NCBI GenBank assembly: GCA_002772455.1
Contig: PCSQ01000096.1
Coordinates: 4,261 to 11,108, forward strand
Length of the DNA stretch: 6,848 nucleotides
Direction: 5' to 3'
From: Candidatus Beckwithbacteria bacterium CG23_combo_of_CG06-09_8_20_14_all_47_9
GTDB lineage: Bacteria; Patescibacteriota; Microgenomatia; UBA1400; CG1-02-47-37
In this document: piece by piece, positions 1-4,752 of the stretch
Position numbering within the stretch: position 1 is the stretch's first letter
Layout of the letters: every line of letters begins with the position of its first letter
The notes under the pieces: generated by a model
Databases searched by the model: none
The model's input: only the letters and a program-made list of their open reading frames with translations
What the model was told of the DNA's origin: nothing
Translations under genes and position numbers: made by a program

Positions 1-130
1 CACCAAAGATAATTGGGAATATTATCGGAAAAACGGCGGCCGGCCGGTGCCGGAAAACGGCGTCGAACCCAAAGAATTTTTAACCAAAGAACAGATCAAG
101 CAACTATTAATTAAAACTAATATAATTTAA
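1..130 (+). CDS. 3' end of an unidentified gene (partial)
   Basis: An open frame runs in from the left edge (codons begin at base 2) and stops with TAA at 128-130, giving 42 C-terminal residues. The tail is hydrophilic, with a Gly-Gly-Arg-Pro-Val-Pro stretch and a lysine-rich last helix, and has no membrane segment. I do not recognise the family. The stop codon is followed with no gap by the GTG start of the next gene, so the two are very probably translationally coupled in one operon. By analogy with ptm-type clusters, a sugar nucleotidyltransferase, NeuB-like synthase or sugar amidotransferase could stand here, but nothing in these residues proves any of them. Confidence 0.6.
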   Translation, partial: TKDNWEYYRKNGGRPVPENGVEPKEFLTKEQIKQLLIKTNII

Positions 131-913
131 GTGAAGTTTTATCTTTTTGGCCACGGTTCAATCGGCTCAAGGCACTTAAAAAACCTGACTGAATTGGGTC
201 ATCAGGAAACCACTAGCCAAGCAGAGGCCGATGGTTTTTTAATTTGCAACCCGACCGCTTACCATCTAGAAACTGCTCTTAAAATAACCCGGTATAATAA
301 ACCGATTTTTATTGAAAAACCCATATCTCATAATTTGAACGGGCTGGATAAATTAACCGGTAAAATTTTAGTCGGCTATTGCCTGCATTTCGACCAATCC
401 CTAAAATTTTTTAAACAAAAAATTGCCGGCAAAAAAATTATTAAAGTCACAATTGTCTGCCGGAGTTGGCTGCCGGACTGGCACCCGGACAAAGACTACC
501 GCCAAAGTTATTCGGCCAAAAAAGATTTGGGCGGCGGGGTTCTCTTAGACCTATCCCACGAAATCGATTACGCCTTATGGTTTTTCGGTCCGGTAAAAAA
601 AGTCACCGCCAAATTACAAATGGCGCCGGAACTGCAAATAGAAACCGAGTCAATTGCCGATTTAAACTTGGACTTTGTTTCCGGTGTTAATGCAAAAATT
701 TACCTCTCTTTTGCCAGTCATAAAAACGAACGCTACTGTGAAGTCGTGACTGATTCCGGGACACTACGCTGGGACTATCAACCCAATAATGATATGTACC
801 TGGCCGAAATAAAGCATTTTATTGATGTCTGCCAAGGTAAAGCCAAACCGCTGGTCACGGTTTCCGATGGCATTAATATCCTCAAAGTTATCGAAGCCGC
901 CAAAAATCAATGA
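131..913 (+). CDS. Gfo/Idh/MocA-family oxidoreductase, short form (PtmF-like position)
   Basis: Predicted cytoplasmic NAD(P)-dependent sugar oxidoreductase of 260 residues. The N-terminal Rossmann domain opens with a strand and the glycine motif GHGSIGSRH (7-15). The family hallmark EKP lies at 62-64, at the nucleotide-binding edge. The C-terminal domain carries GGG (134-136) followed by D140, H143 and D146, matching the family's catalytic Asp/His region. The protein is shorter than the usual 320-350 residues; the C-terminal domain looks compact rather than broken. The start is GTG, directly after the upstream TAA, without a convincing Shine-Dalgarno. Its TGA overlaps the next gene's ATG by the ATGA arrangement. 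The cytidylyltransferase and SDR downstream suggest a role in making an acidic or amino sugar, as for PtmF of Campylobacter. The family call is firm; the substrate is unknown. Confidence 0.85.
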   Translation: MKFYLFGHGSIGSRHLKNLTELGHQETTSQAEADGFLICNPTAYHLETALKITRYNKPIFIEKPISHNLNGLDKLTGKILVGYCLHFDQSLKFFKQKIAGKKIIKVTIVCRSWLPDWHPDKDYRQSYSAKKDLGGGVLLDLSHEIDYALWFFGPVKKVTAKLQMAPELQIETESIADLNLDFVSGVNAKIYLSFASHKNERYCEVVTDSGTLRWDYQPNNDMYLAEIKHFIDVCQGKAKPLVTVSDGINILKVIEAAKNQ

Positions 914-1230
914 ACCGCTATAATTTCTGGTTTTTGACTACTGAAGTTACCTTACTGATTGTCGGTAAATACTTATTAAATACCGGCATTCACCCTTATT
1001 TTTACGCTTTGGTTACCGGAGTTACCGCCGGATTGGTAATTTTAATTTGGCTTCACCTTCGGATAAGGCTTAATTCTCTTCTTGTCAGCCTGCCGACTAT
1101 TTTATTCTTCACCATCGCCAACTCTTTGGGTTTTGCGGCTCTAAAACTTACCAGTCTAACCAATTACAACTTTATTATTCAGATCAGTTTATTGATCATG
1201 CCGCTTTTTTACTCCTCAAAGAAACCATGA
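910..1230 (+). CDS. EamA/DMT-type half-size membrane protein, frameshifted near its end
   Basis: This 106-residue product is almost entirely hydrophobic, with likely membrane helices near residues 6-24, 29-48, 57-78 and 84-102. The pattern, including FAALKLTSLTNYN (75-87), is that of one EamA (drug/metabolite transporter) repeat. As written, the frame leaves the family pattern after MPLF and ends KKP then TGA. The missing end of the EamA repeat is present one base back in another frame (1209-1310). A single lost T in the run at 1205-1210 would explain this; with one more T the product would be 133 residues with five helices. The start overlaps the upstream stop as ATGA at 910-913, so it is an operon member. 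Such small transporters can move lipid-linked sugars, which would suit the locus, but that is inference. Confidence 0.65.
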   Translation: MNRYNFWFLTTEVTLLIVGKYLLNTGIHPYFYALVTGVTAGLVILIWLHLRIRLNSLLVSLPTILFFTIANSLGFAALKLTSLTNYNFIIQISLLIMPLFYSSKKP

Positions 1231-1310
1231 ACCCTCATCAGTTTCTGGGAGCGGGATTAATCATGGCGTCGATATTAGTTTATAATTGGTACAGAAAAAT
1301 TAAAACATGA
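1227..1310 (+). pseudogene. C-terminal remnant of the EamA repeat in the -1 frame
   Basis: A 27-codon frame starts with ATG at 1227, overlapping the preceding stop as ATGA, and ends with TGA at 1308-1310, again overlapping the next ATG. Read a little upstream in the same frame (from 1209) it gives LLLKETMNPHQFLGAGLI, a typical end of an EamA repeat: a short loop with a glutamate, then a glycine-rich last helix. It therefore belongs to the upstream membrane gene, not to an independent protein. It could be reached by slippage in the T run, or re-initiated at ATG 1227 to give a single-helix peptide. Which of these occurs cannot be told from sequence. Confidence 0.55.
1258..1286 (+). promoter_or_regulatory. 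Candidate promoter for the NYN gene
   Basis: A perfect TATAAT lies at 1281-1286, inside the end of the EamA frame. A poor -35 (TAATCA, 1258-1263) stands 17 bp upstream. Transcription would start near 1293, leaving a leader of about 14 nt before the NYN ATG at 1307. The -10 is convincing, but the -35 matches only three of six positions. It suggests the NYN gene may be expressed apart from the sugar operon. Confidence 0.35.
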
Positions 1311-1855
1311 AGCAACTCAAACGACCTGTTATCTATGCGTTCATTGACAGCCAAAACCTAAATTTGGGAACAAGCAAAAATCTTTACAAAAACAAGAAGC
1401 TCATTTACCAAGGCTGGAAATTGGATTTTAGAAAATTCCACCGATATTTAAGGGGCAAATTTAAAGTCGGTAAAACTTTTTTGTTTATTGGCTATATCGA
1501 AAAAAATCAAAAACTTTACCGGTTCTTGCGCGGCTGCGGCTATACCTTAGTCTTTAAACCGACGACTAAAGACAACCACGGTAAATTTAAAGGCAATGTC
1601 GATGCCGAACTGGTTTTGCACTGCGCGGCAATCGAGTTTACCAAATATAACCAAGCGATTATAGTCGCCGGCGACGGCGACTATCACTGTTTGCTCGAAT
1701 ATTTGGAATCGCAAAACAAACTCTTTAAACTGATTATTCCTAATCGTTATTCCGAATCCAGATTGTTAAGTAGATTCCAAAATTATAAAATCTTTTTATA
1801 CCGAGAGAAAAATAATTTGATTTATACCAATAAAAATGGGAGGCGTCACGCATAA
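1307..1855 (+). CDS. NYN-domain (PIN-like) protein, probable ribonuclease
   Basis: A 182-residue single-domain NYN protein; these have the PIN-like fold and act as metal-dependent ribonucleases where tested. The acidic site is visible: D14 in the first strand (YAFIDSQNLN, 10-19, with N17), D99 in GNVDAEL, and D123 and D125 in VAGDGDY. Together these form the expected metal-binding cluster, so the enzyme looks intact. A basic tail (YREKNN onward, ending GRRHA) may bind RNA. The start overlaps the EamA-frame stop as ATGA at 1307-1310, with no Shine-Dalgarno. It sits between sugar-metabolism genes and shares no obvious function with them. The last codons and the stop fall inside an inverted repeat, which on the other strand forms the predicted small RNA described at 1831-1891. 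Domain call strong; target unknown. Confidence 0.85.
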   Translation: MKQLKRPVIYAFIDSQNLNLGTSKNLYKNKKLIYQGWKLDFRKFHRYLRGKFKVGKTFLFIGYIEKNQKLYRFLRGCGYTLVFKPTTKDNHGKFKGNVDAELVLHCAAIEFTKYNQAIIVAGDGDYHCLLEYLESQNKLFKLIIPNRYSESRLLSRFQNYKIFLYREKNNLIYTNKNGRRHA

Positions 1856-1883
1856 ACACTTAGTTTATGGGTCGTATTCTCCC
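1831..1883 (-). terminator. Intrinsic-terminator-like end of the predicted small RNA
   Basis: On the - strand, CTCCC (1842-1838) closes the outer stem with GGGAG (1883-1879) and is followed by ATTTTTATT. The U run is modest and the stem is interrupted by internal loops, so termination may be partial. Read-through would extend the antisense RNA into the NYN gene. On the + strand the same structure lacks a following T run, so it is unlikely to stop NYN transcripts. Confidence 0.3.
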
Positions 1884-1891
1884 TAATGATT
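1831..1891 (-). ncRNA. Predicted small structured RNA antisense to the NYN 3' end
   Basis: Downstream of the - strand promoter at 1898-1926, a transcript starting near 1891 would read AGGGAG (1884-1879), then fold back on itself. An outer 5-bp stem pairs GGGAG (1883-1879) with CTCCC (1842-1838). An inner 7-bp stem pairs CATAAAC (1869-1863) with GTTTATG (1857-1851) around the loop TAAGT. ACG/CGT pairing can extend the inner stem after a 3-nt bulge. The outer stem is followed by A and five U residues. The RNA would be about 55-60 nt and overlap the last ~18 nt of the NYN coding sequence in antisense. No known RNA family is recognised. The evidence is promoter plus structure only; there are no expression or covariation data. 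Confidence 0.45.
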
Positions 1892-1897
1892 AAATTT

Positions 1898-1926
1898 AAT
1901 ATACAAACAATTACCATTTTTGTCAA
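1898..1926 (-). promoter_or_regulatory. Near-consensus sigma70-type promoter, minus strand
   Basis: The - strand reads TTGACA (1926-1921), exactly 17 bp, then TATATT (1903-1898). The -35 is perfect and the -10 matches five of six positions. It points away from the cytidylyltransferase gene and into the NYN 3' end, where no - strand protein gene exists. The 83-bp gap that holds it has no comparable + strand promoter. This makes a dedicated non-coding or antisense transcript the simplest reading. Confidence 0.6.
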
Positions 1927-1938
1927 GTTAATAAGTTT

Positions 1939-2628
1939 ATGATCCTCGCCGTCATTCCCGCCCGGAGCGGGTCAAAATCAGTTAAAGACAAAAACATTCG
2001 GCCTTTGGGCGGCCGCCCCTTAATGGCCTGGTCGATTAAAGCCGCCCTGGCTTGCCAGCAAATCGATAAAGTGGTCGTTTCAACCGATTCGGAAAAATAC
2101 GCCCAACTAGCCCAGTTTTATGGAGCGGAAATAATTATGCGGCCGGCAGAACTGGCTCAAGATGACACCCCAATGATCCCGGTTTTGCAACATGCCCTTA
2201 ATGAAGTTAAACCATCGGCTGATTTAATCGTCTTGCTTGATCCGACTTCACCCCTGCGAACAGTTAAAGATATTGAGTTATGTTTGGAAAAAATTAACCT
2301 GCCAGAGACCGATTCGGTGGTAACAGTTACCGAAGCCGAGCATAATCCCTATTACGTCATGTGCCAAATCGAAAATGACTACCTTCACTACCCACTGATC
2401 AAGCCCTCTCAGGCAATTCACCGACGCCAGGATGCACCCAAAGTTTACCGCTTAAACGCCGGGGTTTATGTGATCAAAAAACAAATTATAAAAGACGGCA
2501 ATATCTTTACCGCCAAAACCAGAATCGTAAAAATGCCGCAAATAAGGTCCAGCCACATCGACAATGAACTTGATTTCAAATATGCCGATTGGCTGATAAA
2601 GGAGAAACATGTCAAAGTCGATTTTTAA
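1939..2628 (+). CDS. Acylneuraminate/nonulosonate cytidylyltransferase (NeuA/PtmB-like)
   Basis: Predicted to activate a nonulosonic acid (sialic, legionaminic or related) with CTP to the CMP-sugar in the cytoplasm. The 229-residue length is normal for the family. The nucleotide-binding motif IPARSGSKSVKDKNI (6-20) is followed by GGRPLMAWSI, then VSTDS (47-51), LLDPTSPLR (99-107), a RRQDAPKVYRLNAGVY block (162-177) and the metal-site region HIDNELDF (206-213) with D208 and D212. The start is the only one that keeps the N-terminal strand. No Shine-Dalgarno is seen, and 83 bp separate it from the NYN stop, so its promoter is unclear; read-through from upstream is possible. It overlaps the SDR gene by 20 nt, and the two are surely co-translated. 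The exact sugar cannot be assigned; a CMP-Kdo synthase is less likely given the motifs. Confidence 0.88.
   Translation: MILAVIPARSGSKSVKDKNIRPLGGRPLMAWSIKAALACQQIDKVVVSTDSEKYAQLAQFYGAEIIMRPAELAQDDTPMIPVLQHALNEVKPSADLIVLLDPTSPLRTVKDIELCLEKINLPETDSVVTVTEAEHNPYYVMCQIENDYLHYPLIKPSQAIHRRQDAPKVYRLNAGVYVIKKQIIKDGNIFTAKTRIVKMPQIRSSHIDNELDFKYADWLIKEKHVKVDF
2598..2604 (+). promoter_or_regulatory. Shine-Dalgarno site for the SDR gene
   Basis: AAAGGAG ends 4 nt before the ATG at 2609 and lies inside the 3' end of the cytidylyltransferase gene. It is the only clear Shine-Dalgarno in the window and fixes the SDR start, which overlaps the upstream gene by 20 nt. Confidence 0.75.
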
Positions 2629-3310
2629 CTTAGAAGGTAAAGTCGTGTTAATTACCGGCGCCGCCGGCATTCAGGGGCCGGAACACGTTAAGGCTTTTAC
2701 TGCCGCCGGCGCCAAGGTGATTGCTACTGATATTAAAGAACTAGACGTCACCAGTACTGACTCGATTAATCAGGCGGTAAAGAAAATTATCGGGGAATAC
2801 GGCCGGATTGACGTTTTAGTCAACAACGCCGGCGCTACCGGCAAATATGCCGCTGACTGGGACCAAATTATTAAAGTCAATCTGACCGGCACTTATCTCT
2901 GCTGTCAAATCATCGGCGCGGCCATGAAACAAGGCTCAATCATTAATGTCAGTTCTATTTACGGCTTGGTCGGCCCGGATTTATCCATGTATGAGCAAGC
3001 CGAATACGCCGGCAAGCCCATGGGCGTGTCCGCCGGATACGCCGCCTCCAAGGGCGGCGTTATTGCCTTAACCAAATATTTTGCCAGTTTATATGCCCCG
3101 AAAATCCGGGTTAACTGCGTTACCCCCGGGGGCATTTTTGACAATCAGGACGAAAACTTTGTTAAAAAATACTCGGCCAAAACCATGCTCGGCCGGATGG
3201 CCAAACGTAATGAGGTTTCCGGGGCTTTATTGTACCTAGCCTCGGATTTATCCAGTTACGTTACCGGGGCTAATTTGGCTATTGATGGCGGCTTAACTGC
3301 CCGGGCATGA
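2609..3310 (+). CDS. Short-chain dehydrogenase/reductase (PtmA-like)
   Basis: A 233-residue classical SDR with all key residues: TGAAGIQG (16-23) as the TGxxxGxG cofactor motif, D41 after the second strand (favouring NAD(H)), NNAG (72-75), N91, the catalytic serine S116 in VSSIYG, and YAASK with Y144 and K148. The C-terminal part, including CVTPGGIFDNQ (170-180) and the IDGGLTA end, is typical of SDRs in nonulosonic-acid and flagellin-glycosylation clusters such as PtmA. It starts within the cytidylyltransferase gene behind a good Shine-Dalgarno, and its TGA overlaps the next ATG as ATGA. It probably acts in the cytoplasm on a sugar or sugar-nucleotide precursor. The fold and catalytic competence are clear; the substrate is not. 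Confidence 0.87.
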   Translation: MSKSIFNLEGKVVLITGAAGIQGPEHVKAFTAAGAKVIATDIKELDVTSTDSINQAVKKIIGEYGRIDVLVNNAGATGKYAADWDQIIKVNLTGTYLCCQIIGAAMKQGSIINVSSIYGLVGPDLSMYEQAEYAGKPMGVSAGYAASKGGVIALTKYFASLYAPKIRVNCVTPGGIFDNQDENFVKKYSAKTMLGRMAKRNEVSGALLYLASDLSSYVTGANLAIDGGLTARA

Positions 3311-4752
3311 AACGGTTAAACCTTTTGGCAGTCGCTCTTTGGCTAGCCATCGGCATTTACGGTATTTTTTACAACATCACTTACATTGACGAAGCCAAAT
3401 ACTTAATCAAAGGCTGGCTGATAACTACCGGCCAAGTCGGTTATTATTCGACGCCGGAATTCTTCTACCAGCATATGCCGGGCGGCCTGTTATGGTACGG
3501 GCTTGGTCAAAAACTTTTCGGTCCCAGCCTGCTTGTTGCCCGGTTCCAATCGTTTTTTATCGGCTTGCTAATTATCTACTTTACCTACCGGCTGGCAAAA
3601 ACGATCAAGCCTCAAGCGGGAAAATTAATCCTGCCGGTTCTGGCGCTGTCGCCGGTGGCGATTCTTTACTACTCCTCGGCCGTACCTCAATCTTTGGCGG
3701 CGCTGACCTTGATATTGGGTTTTTATAATTTATTTAAAAATAAAAATTACTGGGCCACTTTTTGGTTTACCATGGCTTTTATTGTCCGGGAAAATTTTTT
3801 ATTTACCCTGATTCTATATTTAATTTACCAGCGCCACCGCCGACTGAAACAACTGGCATTATCGCTGTTGGTGATTGCCGCTTTCGTTATTCCCGGCTGG
3901 CCGGGAATAACTAATGTTTTCAAAAACTTTCCCGGCATATCTTGGTTACTGCCGGTCAGTGGTAACGAAAAAGAAATTCTCAGCCTAAGTTTCCAACAGC
4001 AAACACATTCTTTTTCCTTATATCTGACCGCAGCCAAAGAATTTATTGCAATTTTCTTTAGCTGGTTGATAATCATGGCCTTGGCCGCCAGACAGCCTTG
4101 GCCAAAAATTAAGCACTGGAATTTCTTGGTGGCTGTTTTCTGTTTTAATTTTCTGGCCCACGCCTGGTCGGCTTTTAATCTGTCTCCCCGGGCCATTGTG
4201 CCATACTTTGCCTATATAGCCCCGCTGGCTTCCGTAATTGCTTCTGCTTGGCTGGTTAAAACAAGGTTAAAATTATTTTGGCTTTTTCCCGCCGCCGCGA
4301 CCGGATTGATTTTCGCCAGCCTGTGGCAACCGCCGGGAAAAATTAACACTATAACTGCCATGAACCGCGCCGCCGCCGAAATTAATACTCTGGCGGAAAA
4401 CAAAACTAGAACTATCTGGATCGCCGAACCAATAACTTTATACTTAAACGGCAAGGTTTCCTACTATCCGCTCATCAACCACACTAATTTTTATAAACCC
4501 AGCAACGACACGGCCACAATTAAAGCCTTGGGTTTTTGGAATCAAACACTCCTGGACCAATGGCTAAAAGAAGCTGACTTATTAGTGCTGGACCCCAACC
4601 GTCTTGCCTTGGCCAAAATCGAACTCAAACCGGAACTGGAAGCCAACTGGGAAAAAATTACTCCACCGGCAACGGTATGGCCGCCAGGTTTAGAATTCTA
4701 TTTACCCAAAAGCCAGGCTACAACTTTTCCGGATGCCTCACCTTCGGAATAA
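3307..4752 (+). CDS. GT-C membrane glycosyltransferase (ArnT/PMT-like, GT39/GT83 type)
   Basis: A 481-residue polytopic membrane protein. After the first helix (about 4-22) comes YIDEAKY with the D28-E29 pair, matching the catalytic acid in the first outer loop of GT-C enzymes. The loop continues with FYQHMPGG (53-60) and LFGPSLLVARF (70-80), the second conserved block of the family. Roughly ten further hydrophobic segments run to about 340. A soluble C-terminal domain of about 140 residues ends the protein. Such enzymes use polyprenyl-phosphate sugars and transfer them to lipids, glycans or proteins on the outer face of the membrane. The gene overlaps the SDR stop as ATGA, so it closes the + strand operon. 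Its last 55 nt overlap the convergent glycosyltransferase gene. Donor and acceptor cannot be read from sequence. Confidence 0.8.
   Translation: MKRLNLLAVALWLAIGIYGIFYNITYIDEAKYLIKGWLITTGQVGYYSTPEFFYQHMPGGLLWYGLGQKLFGPSLLVARFQSFFIGLLIIYFTYRLAKTIKPQAGKLILPVLALSPVAILYYSSAVPQSLAALTLILGFYNLFKNKNYWATFWFTMAFIVRENFLFTLILYLIYQRHRRLKQLALSLLVIAAFVIPGWPGITNVFKNFPGISWLLPVSGNEKEILSLSFQQQTHSFSLYLTAAKEFIAIFFSWLIIMALAARQPWPKIKHWNFLVAVFCFNFLAHAWSAFNLSPRAIVPYFAYIAPLASVIASAWLVKTRLKLFWLFPAAATGLIFASLWQPPGKINTITAMNRAAAEINTLAENKTRTIWIAEPITLYLNGKVSYYPLINHTNFYKPSNDTATIKALGFWNQTLLDQWLKEADLLVLDPNRLALAKIELKPELEANWEKITPPATVWPPGLEFYLPKSQATTFPDASPSE
3887..3910 (+). repeat. Perfect 10-bp inverted repeat inside the GT-C gene
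   Basis: TTATTCCCGG (3887-3896) and CCGGGAATAA (3901-3910) are exact reverse complements around the 4-nt loop CTGG. The sequence encodes the pseudo-symmetric residues IPGWPGI in a loop after a membrane helix. No T run follows, so it is not an intrinsic terminator. It would form a strong hairpin in the mRNA. Confidence 0.6.

Noticed and set aside
25..60. CGGCCGG-rich stretch at the left edge as a repeat or regulatory site
   Set aside because: It is inside an open frame, and CCGG/GCCGGC words are frequent in all genes of the window, so it looks like ordinary codon use.
1785..1860. Small - strand peptide starting at the ATG inside the predicted RNA hairpin (about 1855, MRDASH)
   Set aside because: The frame runs antisense through the NYN coding region, has no ribosome site, and its start is buried in the 7-bp stem; its composition simply mirrors the NYN codons.
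1838..1883. + strand intrinsic terminator for the NYN gene
   Set aside because: The stem exists, but the + strand continues with TAATGATT and has no T run, whereas the - strand has CTCCC followed by ATTTTT.
1890..1938. + strand promoter for the cytidylyltransferase gene
   Set aside because: AT-rich candidates such as TAATAT and GTTAAT lack a usable -35 at 16-18 bp; the only strong promoter match in the gap is on the other strand.
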